This document shows, one piece after another, positions 9,060 to 19,060 of a stretch of 64,000 nucleotides of DNA. This DNA comes from an uncultured Spirochaetaceae bacterium. Its GTDB lineage: Bacteria; Spirochaetota; Spirochaetia; Treponematales; Treponemataceae. The first letter of the stretch is position 1. Each line of letters opens with the position of its first letter. A program made the translations under genes and the position numbers. The stretch covers positions 1-64,000 of the forward strand of contig CADBBB010000004.1 of the NCBI GenBank assembly GCA_902792795.1. Direction: 5' to 3'. The notes below the pieces were generated by a model that did not search any database, was not told the DNA's origin, and was given only the letters and a program-made list of their open reading frames with translations.

Positions 9060-11497
9060 TTAAGAACAAATTGATTGCCTTTGTCAAAAAATTAGCGTTC
9101 TCTCTAACGGTCGCCTTGTTCGCAAGTTCCTGCGAAAATTTCACCGACGAGGCCGGAGCCTTCCTTGAGTCTTACGGAAACATTGCCAGCATCGCTTCCA
9201 TTCAATACAGCAGGGAAGGCGTCATGTCGGAAGGCCAGCTGAACATCGACTCTTCCGCCGACTTTGCGATAAACTTTACGATTGACAATCCCGGAAATTT
9301 CACGCTGGCGGTAAACGACGGCGACACGCACATAAGCGCGGTCTCAAAAAATCTCGTCACAATTTTTTACAGCGCGAACGATTTGGCCGCTTTGGAAATT
9401 GCGGGCGGAAAATTCAATTCGGGATTTTCGCTGTATGGAATAACGCCCAGCGGAAAAACTTTGCTGCAATGCGTTTACCCCGGCGAGGACATCGTTTGCA
9501 ATTCGGCGCCGTCAAAAATCACCAACGCGCTGGGCCAGCTGCAAACCGACACGGCCTCTTCCATAAACGAGCGCTTGGTCATCGCGCTCCAGCTTCCGCC
9601 AGCTCCAACGCAGGGAATAATGGACTGGAAGAGCCTTTGCGTGACCGACACAAGAAGCGGCGCCGTCCATGAGTTTGCGTTCTCTCCCGCGGGATCGACT
9701 ACAATTCCCGACGGAACAGTTTCCAACGGATGGACTGTAACTGCCGTAGAGCCGACAGGCCTTGGACCTTCGTACCCCGGCGGACGCGCGTTCACTCCGG
9801 AAGCGACCGGCGGCGTGGTTTATTATGTCGTTACGGACGTGGACAACGCGGCGGGCCTTGAGCCGTTTGACATAATTCTTTCCATAAAGGACCAGGGCGG
9901 CCTTGAAAACCCGACCACAATTCCGTCGCATGAAGTCAAGCTTGACACGCCCACTTGTTCCGTCACCGTGGCGCGCGTGGAAAACACTTACGCCGTTCCG
10001 TATTATGACGTTGTGATTCACGCGCCGGCCAACGCGCCAGACGCAACCTTGCATTACGCGATTACCGATTCGTCAGGACATTCCATCGCGGACATAAGCG
10101 GAAGCGCGACCGAGCATGTCGGCGACACTACGTTCAGGCTGTATCCCAAGGCCGACGGAAGCGACGAAAATTATTTGGTGAGCCAGGTTTACGCAACCAA
10201 GAGCGGCTATGCGGACAGCGACGACGGAGCGCCAAACTGCGGTTCCGCCGGAAACATCGCGGTTGGCGGAATGACTTTGGAAGAGCCCACGGCGAGCATA
10301 GCCACAGGCTCGACAGTTCCGCAAGGAACAGAGCTTGTCTTGACCGCGCCTCAAGACGGCGCCAGCGTTTATTGGATGTATTCGCTCAACGTTTCCTCGC
10401 TTGTTGAAGGAGACGAGCTGAGTCCGGCCAAGGTTGCGCTGGAGGCCGCGGGCTCTTACATTGTCAAGGCTTACGCGCACAAAACTTATTACACAAATTC
10501 CGCGATTACGTCCGGCTGGAATTACACAGTCACGCTGGCAAAAGTTTACGTACAGAGCGGAATCACGCCAGGTTCCGGAACCGGAACCATCGCCGACCCG
10601 CTTGGTTCGATTATCGAGGCGATAACTTGGCTTGGAAATTACGGCGACCCGACAAGTTCCGCCAACACAATTTGCGTTCTTGGCGACATGACTTCGATTG
10701 ACGGACTCTCCACCGTAAGCTCGGGCTACTACAACATCGTGGGCTGCGACGCCGACGGAACTATGGGCGTTCCTGTCACTCTAAAGACTGCTTCCGGCGA
10801 AGGCCTCTTGCAGCTTGTCGGCGGAACTCTGACTTTGCGCGCGGTGACGCTCACCGGCATGAACGGCGCTTCAAGCGGAGCGATCGGCTACATCGGCGGA
10901 ATGCTCATACTAAAGGACAAGGTTACGATTACAGGCAACGCCAACTCCGGCGCCGCCAAGAACGTAAACATCGCCACGGCCGGCCTTAAGATTTATGTAG
11001 ACGCCGGCGGACTTGCCGGAACAAAAGTCGGCGTGACGACGGTTGAAACTCCGGCCGGCGGAACGCCCGTCACTATCACGGACGGCTACGCGGACGCGTG
11101 CGGAACAGAGCCGCTGGCCAACCACTTTACAAGCGACTCGTCAAGCTACGCCTTTGTCTTTGACGCAAGCGGCGAGGCGGCCCTTGCGGCGGGCGGCGGC
11201 TCAATCGACATTGGCGACATTTACAGCGTGTCGTTCGCGCAAACGGCCAGCGCGGGCGTTTACACCTTCACTGCGTTCGCAACTCCGACAAGCGGCGGAA
11301 GCCCGGTCGACATCACCGCCGACATCTCCACATGGTCGATGAAGCTCTACTATTTGAACACATACACTGGAATGAGCGCCGCGACCAACACGATGGACTT
11401 GTCCGCGCTCGGCGCCGGAACATATATAATGAAGATAAGCGCTGTCTACGGCGGAAAGACCTACTCCGGCGAAGTGGAACTTACGATTGACCCCTAA
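9056..11497 (+). CDS. Large surface lipoprotein with Ig-like and beta-helix-like modules
   Basis: An 813-residue predicted lipoprotein. The TTG start overlaps the previous stop and sits 7 bases after a GGAGG site. The signal peptide ends in a lipobox Phe-Ala-Ser-Ser-Cys with the lipidated cysteine at residue 26. The middle of the protein resembles chitobiase/Ig-like beta repeats. A stretch near 500-520 (GSGTGTIADPLGSIIEAI) matches the Gly-x-Gly-Thr-x-x-x-Pro pattern that begins DUF1565/pectate-lyase-like beta-helix modules. Similar modules occur in the giant lipoprotein downstream. It ends the cyclase-FecR-barrel gene set. No enzymatic motif is visible; a surface structural or adhesive role is an inference. 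Confidence 0.7.
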   Translation: MIKNKLIAFVKKLAFSLTVALFASSCENFTDEAGAFLESYGNIASIASIQYSREGVMSEGQLNIDSSADFAINFTIDNPGNFTLAVNDGDTHISAVSKNLVTIFYSANDLAALEIAGGKFNSGFSLYGITPSGKTLLQCVYPGEDIVCNSAPSKITNALGQLQTDTASSINERLVIALQLPPAPTQGIMDWKSLCVTDTRSGAVHEFAFSPAGSTTIPDGTVSNGWTVTAVEPTGLGPSYPGGRAFTPEATGGVVYYVVTDVDNAAGLEPFDIILSIKDQGGLENPTTIPSHEVKLDTPTCSVTVARVENTYAVPYYDVVIHAPANAPDATLHYAITDSSGHSIADISGSATEHVGDTTFRLYPKADGSDENYLVSQVYATKSGYADSDDGAPNCGSAGNIAVGGMTLEEPTASIATGSTVPQGTELVLTAPQDGASVYWMYSLNVSSLVEGDELSPAKVALEAAGSYIVKAYAHKTYYTNSAITSGWNYTVTLAKVYVQSGITPGSGTGTIADPLGSIIEAITWLGNYGDPTSSANTICVLGDMTSIDGLSTVSSGYYNIVGCDADGTMGVPVTLKTASGEGLLQLVGGTLTLRAVTLTGMNGASSGAIGYIGGMLILKDKVTITGNANSGAAKNVNIATAGLKIYVDAGGLAGTKVGVTTVETPAGGTPVTITDGYADACGTEPLANHFTSDSSSYAFVFDASGEAALAAGGGSIDIGDIYSVSFAQTASAGVYTFTAFATPTSGGSPVDITADISTWSMKLYYLNTYTGMSAATNTMDLSALGAGTYIMKISAVYGGKTYSGEVELTIDP

Positions 11498-11529
11498 GCG
11501 CTTAGTTTGCGGGGGCGGCGAGCGCTTCC

Positions 11530-11558
11530 TAGACTTTTCCCAAAAAGCGCGCTACAAT
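11530..11558 (+). promoter_or_regulatory. Candidate promoter of the giant lipoprotein gene
   Basis: TAGACT (11530-11535) and TACAAT (11553-11558) are separated by 17 bases. They lie 83 bases before the TTG start at 11641. The leader also has a small hairpin with ATGCC/GGCAT arms (11607-11621) just before the AAAGG ribosome site. The preceding gene ends with an inverted repeat (AAGCGCT at 11496-11502, AGCGCTT at 11521-11527) that lacks a T-run, so termination there is uncertain. Confidence 0.4.
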
Positions 11559-11640
11559 TATTTGGTTATAGCCGATAATATATGGAGCGGCTTTCTGTAA
11601 TAGACTATGCCACTGCGGCATAAAAATAAAGGTTCTTCTA

Positions 11641-14600
11641 TTGACAAGCGCGCGCTTTGAAAAAACATTAAAATCCTTCTCATTTGCGGCGGCGATTTTT
11701 GTGGCGGCTCTTTGTGGAGCGCTTTTTGCGTCGTGCGAGAACATGGGCGGAGACGTGTCGCCGATTTTTGTGGCGCCGGTTGACGGCGGCGGGCAGGGCG
11801 GAGGCTCTGGGGCTGCGGGCGGAAGTGGCGGCTCAAGCGGCGGCTCGGCCAGCGCGACGGGCGCGGTTGCCGGAACCCTTACGGCCAGCGTCCGGCTGCC
11901 GGGCTTGCCTTCGCTTGCTGGAATCGCGCCTGTGCCGGAAAACGTCGCGCGCTACGCGGGCCGCTCCAACGCTTTGGCGCAAACCAACGCGCCCGCCGCC
12001 TCAAACGATTCGGCGCAAGCATCCGACGGCATTTCAAAGTCGGCCTTTCCAAACATAGCGGACGCGGCGGCCACGGCATACACTTTTAGCGCGACGCTTT
12101 CGCAATCGGGAACGGGCGGCGCGACATACACCGCCGACGGATCTTACGACGCCGTTGAGGGAAAGTGCTCGTTTTCTTTTGGCGGAGCGAAGAGCGCGTC
12201 CGAGGCCAGCTACACTCTTACGGTGGAACTTTACCACGCAAGCGGAACGCCCGCCGTAAAAAGCCTTGTGGCAAGCGGAAGCCAAAGCGTAACGGTTGGC
12301 GCGAACGCTCCGTCATTTAGCGCGAGCGTCTCCCTCGCTCCCAACTTGGAAAGCGGCGCCCCCAACGGCAGCCTAAATCTTCCGATAAAATTCAGCGACA
12401 CAAGCGTAACAAGCGTTCAGCTTACCCTGCTGGATTACGGAAACCATGACGTGACTGCAAGCTATTTGGATTGCGGAACTTCGCTCACGCTTACAGGCGG
12501 AAGCGGAACAATCGCCAGCGTCGCAGGCGGACTTCCCCCGGGAACATACACGCTCCTTATGACCTTTATGAAGGGAACGGCGCAAGTGGGCGCCAGGACC
12601 GAAAGCCTCAACGTCTATCCGGCGATGGAGACAAGCCTTTGGTGGACAAAGGACGGAATCGGCGCGGCGATGGCGGCCCTTAGCGTGACGCAATTCAATC
12701 AAAAAGAATTTTACGTTCGCGGAACGGGCGGCGTCTTTTACACGACGGTATTCCCAACGGCGGCAGAAGCTGAGGACACAAACAACGGCTCGTTCGCGTT
12801 CCCTTTAAAGACAATCCAAGAGGCCGTAAACCGAATCAAGGCAAGCGGCGACACGACGACGCAATACACGATTTATATAGATGGAAAAGTAACCGTTCCT
12901 GCGGACGCGGATTATTCTACAATTTCTGATGACTACAAAAAAAGCCTTGCGTATATAGATTCCGCGCAAAAAATCGCGATAACAGGCTGGACAGGAAGCG
13001 GCTTTGACATCATCGACTGCGGCAAAAAATGCAGGGCGATTACTGCGGCCAGCGGCGCCGAAGTTGCTATAACAAAGCTTGCGATTAAAAACGGCGACGG
13101 TGTGAATTATGGCGGAGCGTTGTATGTTGGTGGCGGCGACTCTACAGTAGTTCTTGACGACGGCGTGCTTGTAAACGGCAACCATTGCGAAACTAATGGC
13201 GGCGCGATTTATTGCAATGGAAATCTTTACATTTGCGGAAGCGCCGTTGTGGGCGATTATTCGCCTTCTATGACTGCCGCATTGGAAGACGATTGCGGAA
13301 ATTTATGTGATGGCTCCGGCGGAGGAGTATCTTGCAGCGGAAATCTGTACCTTGGTTATAGCGGAAAAAATTCTTCCGGTGGCTTGATAGAAAAGGCTCT
13401 TTCGGGCGGAATCTATCGAAATTACTCCAAAACATATGGCGGCGGAATTTATTCAACAGGAACTGTAACAATGGCTTCCGGCAGCGTGGACTTCAATGCT
13501 GCCACAAGCGGCGGCGGAGTTTATGTCAGCGGTTCTTCCACTTCGAGCGGCAAATTCTACATGGGCGGAACATCGCGCATAAGCGGCAACGAAGCTACGG
13601 GCGCTGGCGGGGGTGTTTGTAATTCTGAGTCTGGAATTTTCTGTATGGCCGGTTCGGCGATTGTTGGAGCCGACCCAAGCGGTTTGACAGAAGCGGCAAA
13701 AGTGGATAATGGAAAACATTCAAACATGGCTAAATATGGAGGCGGAATTTTTATTGGAAAGCCGTCCGGGTTTAAATTTGGCTACAAGAATGAGGCCATG
13801 TCCGACCCAACTTTTGCGGGCGGAGTATACTACAATTATTCTACAGATGGTGGCGGTGGCATTCGAGTTGATTGTCCTACTGGTACTGGGCAAATCTTTA
13901 ACTTTGAGCGAGGAAGCGTTTGTTACAACAGCAGCGGCCTTGTTGGCGGCGGAATTACAGTTCTTTCCGTGACCAGCAATCCAAAAATCTACATCACGGG
14001 CGGCCAAGTTTCTAATAATAGCGCGGGCACTGATGGCGGTGGTATTCACGCGCAAAATGTTTATGTTGGCGGCGGAAAAATCGCGGGCAACTCGGCCGCA
14101 AAATACGGCGGCGGCGTTTACGCTAGCCAAGAGTTTTACTTATACGGAACTGGCGTAATTGGAGATCCAAGCAAGGCGCAGATTGCCCAGGCTAACGACT
14201 GCTCCAACAAGGCCAAGGCTGGCGGCGGAGTTTATGGCCATAAGGTGTATATAGGCTATTCGGACGCTTCCACTCCAGCCGCTTGTACCGGCGGCATTTA
14301 CCGCAACTACGCCACGGCTGTAAAAGGCAGTGAAACATATTTCTATGGCGGCGGCGGAATTTGCATTAGAGGAACTTCCGCGTATTGGCTTTTTAAGATG
14401 CAAAGCGGAACTGTGGCCTACAACGCGGGCGACAGTTCCGACGGTTATGGCGGCGGCCTCTTTATTTATGGAAGCGGAGCGCCTGACTCAAGCATTACTT
14501 ATCCAGAAGCCACAGGCGGCTCCTTTGTGGGGAACGGCGCAAAGTATGGCGGCGCAGTTTGTTGTTACTCAAGGACCCTTGGTCTTGGCGGCTCCATTTA

Positions 14601-17600
14601 CATGCCTAGCGCCACAGGCGAAAATGGCGACAACGACATTTATTTAAAGGAAGGAATTCTTCGTCTTCTTTCTAACTTTGACAGCGCCACTCCGACGCCT
14701 GTTGTCACTATAACGCCGTATGAATACACGCTCAACACGACTGTCCTTACAGGCTCGGCCTTGACCGCCGCCGAATGCGCCAAGTTTGCGCTTACCCAGC
14801 CGGCGGGCGTGGAGTTCCCGTGGACAATTGAGTACGATTCCACAAACGGCGGCGTTCTAAAGCACGATCGCAATGTCTTTTATGTTGCCGATTATGGCGA
14901 CAACACCAGTGGCGACGGAACAAAAGACAATCCATACGAAACGATAAAGTTTGCGTTAACAAAGTTTACCGACAAGATGCCCGCTAGCGTGGATTTTAAG
15001 AATAAGATTTACGTTCTTACCGACATGACCTATGACGCTGGGTTGGGCTCTGACGTCCCTTGTTACTATGAAATAGTCGGCTGCAATGGCAAAACTGTTG
15101 GAAGCAACGTCACGCTCACATTCAACACGCCAGACGACTCGGGCCTTTATGTCGCGTACGGCCAAAAGATAAAGCTGACCCACATCGACATTACGCAAAG
15201 CTCCGCCACGGTCAACAATTACGCGGCGATTCTTGTTGAGAATTCCTCGACAAACGGTGTTGGCGAATTGTGGATGGAAGATTGTTCCATCAAGAACATG
15301 TACGCCAAATCTTGCTCCGCCATCGCCGCCAAGGGCGACGTCCACTTAAAGAACGTGGAAATTTCCGGCAACAAGACTGTGGCCAACACAAGCGGCGCCA
15401 CGCCTTTTGGCCCGGCCATAAATTCCACCACAGGAACCGTCAGCGTACTTGGAAAGGTTGTCATAAAAGACAACCAAATGCAAATCAACACGGCCGCCGC
15501 TGGCGACCCGCCGTCTTACGTTTACAAAGACCAAAACCTTTGGATTGGCGAAAACACTGGAACGGCGGTCTTCAACCCGATTAGAATCGCAGGCGCCCTT
15601 GACAGTGAAAGCGATATCGGCGTGACGCTCTTTGACTATGGAACGCTTTACACGACGTTCACCAGCGGCTTTGCCTCGGCTGAAATCAGCGCTCCCTCGG
15701 ATGTCTTTACAAGCGACGACGGCATGAGCGTGATTAAAAACATTTCCGGCGAAGCGATTATGACGGCTCCCGTCAGCTTGTATGTTTGGCAGACAGGAAA
15801 CGACTTGATAGGAAACGGAAGCCGCATGGCGCCATTCGCCACGATAAACAAGGCCATTTCAACAATCAACGCTTTTGACACCAGCGGCATAAGCTACACG
15901 ATTTATGTCGGCGGAACTGTCAAAGGCTACGCGGAAATTCCAGACGGCGTAAAGGCGGCAAAAATAACGATTGACAAAGATCCATTGTCGCTTGTGACTA
16001 ACACGCTTGACGGAGTAGGCAAGGCCAGCCCTGTCTTGACCATAAACGCCGCCATTCCAGTGGACATAAGCAACTTGACAATCACGCGCGGAAGCCGCGG
16101 CGTTGACATAGAAAAATCCGCCACGGTAAAGATAACGGACTGCGTTGTAACCGGAAACGACGCGACGGGCAAGACCAACATCGCCGGCGCCGGCATTTAT
16201 GTTCCAGAAAATAGCGCGATAACTCCTTCGCTTACCATTACAGGCGGCGAAGTAAGCTCCAACACAGCCACAGGACTTGGCGGCGGCATTTACTTTGGCG
16301 CTGGAACGCTTACGATTGAAAATGTTGAGATAAGCGGAAATGAAGCCACAGGCACGAACAAAAACGGCGGCGGCTTGTATGTTGGCGGCACCGGCGGCTA
16401 TGTAAGCGGCTTTACAATGACCGGCGGCTCAATCGACGGCAACACCTCAAGCACAGACGGCGGCGGCGCGACCATAAATTGCAAACAGAGCGCAAACGCC
16501 TTGTTAGACGGCGTGACAATCAGCGGCAACACCGCGTCTGCCGGAAACGGCGGCGGCATCGCAATCACAAGCGGCAAATACCTTTCTGTCAAAGACTGCA
16601 TTATTATCAACAATACCGCCACGGCAGGCAACGGCGGCGGCATATACAATGCCGGAACTTGCTACATTTACGGTTCCACCGCAATCGGCGAAGAAGGCGC
16701 GTCTTCTCCCGCAGAGTCCGGAGCGTCAAAGCATTCCAACCTTGCTGGAGGCAACGGCGGCGGCATTTACAGCGCGGGAACTCTCAAATTGGGCGTCAAT
16801 TCCAGCGGAACGGCGGTAGCTCTCACTGGCGGCGTTTACTACAACTTTGCGGGCATTGGCGGCGGCATTTACAACAATTCGGGAACTGTCACCATGTCCA
16901 GCGGAACGATACAGCGAAACGGCGCGACAAACGGCGCCGGCGGTGTTTACAACAGGGCTGTGTTCAATTTTAGCGACGGATTAATTGACCGCAACAACGC
17001 TCCTGCAGGCGCTGGCGTTTATACCGGCGGTACAGCCACGTTCACAATGTCCGGCGGAACTATAAGCAACAACGCGGCTTCAGCTACGGATGGAAGCGGC
17101 GGCGGAATTTGCGCCACAGGCACGTTCAGCATGACAGGCGGAACAATTAGCGGAAACTCGGCTCTCTTGGGCGGCGGCATTTACTCTTCCGGCGCTGCAA
17201 GCATGAGCGGAACAACGGCGACAATCACAGGAAACTCCGCCTCTTATGGCGGCGGCTTGTATGTCTTTGACAACGTGTTCACCATGAGCGGCGGCTCGAT
17301 TACAGCCAACACCGCGACAAACGGCGGCGGCGGAGTCTTGATTTCTTCCGACATAAATTCGGAGACAGGCGCAATCACCATTGGCAGCTTTGCAATGAGC
17401 GGCGGCTCGATTTCTGCCAACACCGCGTCTCCGGGCGGCGGCGTTCTTGTATCGTCTGTTATGGACGCAAGCAGCGTCAGCCATGACGCGGTCTTTGACA
17501 TAAGCGACGACGCTTTGATTCCTGCGGGAACCGACGGAAAGAACGACGTTTACTTGGAGGCGCCAATAAGGCTTATAAGCAGCTTGAACAAAGACGCTCC

Positions 17601-18951
17601 TGTGGCCACAATCACGCCGTCCGCTTACAACACCGCCGCTCAAGTCTTGACCCAAGCGACGCCCGGTCTTGTAGGCGGAAACTACGACAAGTTCGCCGTT
17701 ACGCCGCAAACAATCTCTGGCGGCTTGACAAAGAACTGGACCGTGAACAGCTCGGGCTATTTGGCTCAGCTTGCGTCCGGCGGCGGAACAATCACAATCC
17801 ACACGCCCGAAGGCGACTTGAACCTTGCGGCCAGCGCCACTACAATCGACACCAGCGCGGCCGACACCACAGTCACAATCAGCGCGACCGACGCGTCCGG
17901 CGACCCCATAACGACCGGCTTTACATGGAACGGCGTGACCGTCTACTACGGCGCGGACGAAATCGACATCGGCACTGGCAACTCATACAAGTTCAAGAAA
18001 ACCTTCCCCAAGGGAACCTACACGCTGAACGTTAGCGTCACCTATAATGGCACGACTTACTCCGACTCGTTCACGATTAAGAAGACGGTGGAGGGGGCTG
18101 TTGCGCCGCCGGCAGGTTTTGTTGGTGTAGAGGGCGCGACGGTGACTGGCGGCGGACTTACGCCAACTTCCAGCGTCTTTATCAGCGGTCGAACTGTTGC
18201 AATCGGAAACCTGTTTGTCTCTGACCACGAGCTTACGCAAGGCGAATACGAGACCTATTGCAAGTATGGCGGAACGGATGCTCCGAGCTCGTCTCACGGC
18301 AAAGGTACTAACTACCCTGCGTATTACGTCAGCTGGTACGACGCAATCGTTTATTGCAACTTGCGCTCTAAGGCGGAAGGCTTGACCCCAGCATACAAAA
18401 TTGGAACAGAAACTGACCCGACAAAGTGGAGCGGCATTGTATCAGGAACTGGAACTGACGCGGGCAAATACTGCGGCCCGTCAAGCGACAACTCCACATG
18501 GAACGGCATGACGTTTGACACCACCGCAAACGGCTACCGCCTGCCGACGGAAGCTGAGTGGGAATACATCGCTCGCAACAGAAACCAAGACAGCTACACA
18601 TACAGCGGAAGCAATACTATTGACGATGTGGCTTGGTACACGACAAACAGTTCAAGCAAAACCCACGAGGTAAAGGCCGACAAGATTGCCGGAACAGACT
18701 CCGCCAACGGCCTTGGCATATACGACATGAGCGGAAACGTTTGGGAATGGTGCTGGGACTATAAAAACACAATTTATACATCGACATCAGCGACGGGACC
18801 GTCCGCCGCGTCGTCGGAGTCTTACCGCGTTCACCGTGGCGGCTGTTGGGGCAGTGTCGCTTCCAATTGTTCGGTCGATAACCGGGACAGCTACGGCCCC
18901 TACAACCGCAGCTTCGGCATTGGCTTCCGCGTGGTCCGCAACGCGCCGTGA
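11641..18951 (+). CDS. Giant Pmp-like repeat lipoprotein with C-terminal FGE-sulfatase (C-type-lectin-type) domain
   Basis: A 2436-residue protein with a TTG start 8 bases after AAAGG. A lipobox Phe-Ala-Ser-Cys (Cys32) predicts a lipoprotein, followed by a Gly/Ser-rich linker. Three beta-helix start modules with Pro-x-x-Thr-Ile lie near residues 385, 1091 and 1391. Two long blocks (about 480-1030 and 1520-1950) carry dozens of GGGIY/GGGVY and ISGNxA repeats, like chlamydial polymorphic membrane protein GG-A-I and FxxN repeats; these probably form a right-handed beta-helix stalk. From about 2159 to the end there is an FGE-sulfatase (SUMF1) domain with RLPTEAEWEY, DMSGNVWEWCWD and a final GIGFRVVR. 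The codons just before that end look DGR-like (see findings). A surface display or ligand-binding role is inferred. Confidence 0.85.
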   Translation: MTSARFEKTLKSFSFAAAIFVAALCGALFASCENMGGDVSPIFVAPVDGGGQGGGSGAAGGSGGSSGGSASATGAVAGTLTASVRLPGLPSLAGIAPVPENVARYAGRSNALAQTNAPAASNDSAQASDGISKSAFPNIADAAATAYTFSATLSQSGTGGATYTADGSYDAVEGKCSFSFGGAKSASEASYTLTVELYHASGTPAVKSLVASGSQSVTVGANAPSFSASVSLAPNLESGAPNGSLNLPIKFSDTSVTSVQLTLLDYGNHDVTASYLDCGTSLTLTGGSGTIASVAGGLPPGTYTLLMTFMKGTAQVGARTESLNVYPAMETSLWWTKDGIGAAMAALSVTQFNQKEFYVRGTGGVFYTTVFPTAAEAEDTNNGSFAFPLKTIQEAVNRIKASGDTTTQYTIYIDGKVTVPADADYSTISDDYKKSLAYIDSAQKIAITGWTGSGFDIIDCGKKCRAITAASGAEVAITKLAIKNGDGVNYGGALYVGGGDSTVVLDDGVLVNGNHCETNGGAIYCNGNLYICGSAVVGDYSPSMTAALEDDCGNLCDGSGGGVSCSGNLYLGYSGKNSSGGLIEKALSGGIYRNYSKTYGGGIYSTGTVTMASGSVDFNAATSGGGVYVSGSSTSSGKFYMGGTSRISGNEATGAGGGVCNSESGIFCMAGSAIVGADPSGLTEAAKVDNGKHSNMAKYGGGIFIGKPSGFKFGYKNEAMSDPTFAGGVYYNYSTDGGGGIRVDCPTGTGQIFNFERGSVCYNSSGLVGGGITVLSVTSNPKIYITGGQVSNNSAGTDGGGIHAQNVYVGGGKIAGNSAAKYGGGVYASQEFYLYGTGVIGDPSKAQIAQANDCSNKAKAGGGVYGHKVYIGYSDASTPAACTGGIYRNYATAVKGSETYFYGGGGICIRGTSAYWLFKMQSGTVAYNAGDSSDGYGGGLFIYGSGAPDSSITYPEATGGSFVGNGAKYGGAVCCYSRTLGLGGSIYMPSATGENGDNDIYLKEGILRLLSNFDSATPTPVVTITPYEYTLNTTVLTGSALTAAECAKFALTQPAGVEFPWTIEYDSTNGGVLKHDRNVFYVADYGDNTSGDGTKDNPYETIKFALTKFTDKMPASVDFKNKIYVLTDMTYDAGLGSDVPCYYEIVGCNGKTVGSNVTLTFNTPDDSGLYVAYGQKIKLTHIDITQSSATVNNYAAILVENSSTNGVGELWMEDCSIKNMYAKSCSAIAAKGDVHLKNVEISGNKTVANTSGATPFGPAINSTTGTVSVLGKVVIKDNQMQINTAAAGDPPSYVYKDQNLWIGENTGTAVFNPIRIAGALDSESDIGVTLFDYGTLYTTFTSGFASAEISAPSDVFTSDDGMSVIKNISGEAIMTAPVSLYVWQTGNDLIGNGSRMAPFATINKAISTINAFDTSGISYTIYVGGTVKGYAEIPDGVKAAKITIDKDPLSLVTNTLDGVGKASPVLTINAAIPVDISNLTITRGSRGVDIEKSATVKITDCVVTGNDATGKTNIAGAGIYVPENSAITPSLTITGGEVSSNTATGLGGGIYFGAGTLTIENVEISGNEATGTNKNGGGLYVGGTGGYVSGFTMTGGSIDGNTSSTDGGGATINCKQSANALLDGVTISGNTASAGNGGGIAITSGKYLSVKDCIIINNTATAGNGGGIYNAGTCYIYGSTAIGEEGASSPAESGASKHSNLAGGNGGGIYSAGTLKLGVNSSGTAVALTGGVYYNFAGIGGGIYNNSGTVTMSSGTIQRNGATNGAGGVYNRAVFNFSDGLIDRNNAPAGAGVYTGGTATFTMSGGTISNNAASATDGSGGGICATGTFSMTGGTISGNSALLGGGIYSSGAASMSGTTATITGNSASYGGGLYVFDNVFTMSGGSITANTATNGGGGVLISSDINSETGAITIGSFAMSGGSISANTASPGGGVLVSSVMDASSVSHDAVFDISDDALIPAGTDGKNDVYLEAPIRLISSLNKDAPVATITPSAYNTAAQVLTQATPGLVGGNYDKFAVTPQTISGGLTKNWTVNSSGYLAQLASGGGTITIHTPEGDLNLAASATTIDTSAADTTVTISATDASGDPITTGFTWNGVTVYYGADEIDIGTGNSYKFKKTFPKGTYTLNVSVTYNGTTYSDSFTIKKTVEGAVAPPAGFVGVEGATVTGGGLTPTSSVFISGRTVAIGNLFVSDHELTQGEYETYCKYGGTDAPSSSHGKGTNYPAYYVSWYDAIVYCNLRSKAEGLTPAYKIGTETDPTKWSGIVSGTGTDAGKYCGPSSDNSTWNGMTFDTTANGYRLPTEAEWEYIARNRNQDSYTYSGSNTIDDVAWYTTNSSSKTHEVKADKIAGTDSANGLGIYDMSGNVWEWCWDYKNTIYTSTSATGPSAASSESYRVHRGGCWGSVASNCSVDNRDSYGPYNRSFGIGFRVVRNAP
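18850..18918 (+). other. Candidate DGR variable region at the 3' end of the giant lipoprotein gene
   Basis: These 23 codons (residues 2404-2426) lie between the conserved Gly-Gly-Cys-Trp and Ile-Gly-Phe-Arg of the FGE fold, which is where T. denticola TvpA carries its diversity-generating retroelement variable region. Sixteen codons end in C, five in T, two in G and none in A. Many (GGC, GTC, TCC, GAC, AGC, TAC, TTC) are what AAC template codons become when both adenines are randomised. No reverse transcriptase or template repeat is seen in the window, so this is a candidate only. Confidence 0.45.
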
Positions 18952-18952
18952 C

Positions 18953-18993
18953 GGGCGGCAAGCCTAGGACGCGGAGGTTTAGGCTTGACAAAA
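18953..18993 (+). repeat. 41-bp hairpin repeat, copy 1
   Basis: This segment is identical over 41 bases to 20460-20500. It contains an 8-bp inverted repeat, CAAGCCTA (18959-18966) and TAGGCTTG (18980-18987), with a 13-base loop, and begins at most two bases after the stop of the giant lipoprotein gene. No T-run follows, so it is not a standard intrinsic terminator. It ends in TTGACA. The other copy follows a collapsed lipoprotein gene. Confidence 0.85.
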
Positions 18994-19012
18994 GACGGGG
19001 TGGTGGGTTAGG

Positions 19013-19040
19013 TTGCTTTTTTTGATTTTTGTGGTATAAT
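19013..19040 (+). promoter_or_regulatory. Promoter of the MazF-type toxin-antitoxin operon
   Basis: TTGCTT (19013-19018) and TATAAT (19035-19040) are 16 bases apart. A strong AAAGGAGG site follows and the antitoxin ATG is at 19061. The TTGACA inside the upstream 41-bp repeat is too far from this -10 to serve it. Confidence 0.6.
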
Positions 19041-19060
19041 AATTTAAAAGGAGGCGCGAT

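Noticed and set aside
17080-17802. Antisense frame (240 codons) inside the giant lipoprotein
   Set aside because: A by-product of the Gly-Gly repeat composition; no start signal and a low-complexity product.
11641-18951. CRISPR-like tandem repeats
   Set aside because: The repetition is at the protein level (GGGIY and ISGN motifs) with variable spacing; there are no identical DNA repeats with uniform spacers.
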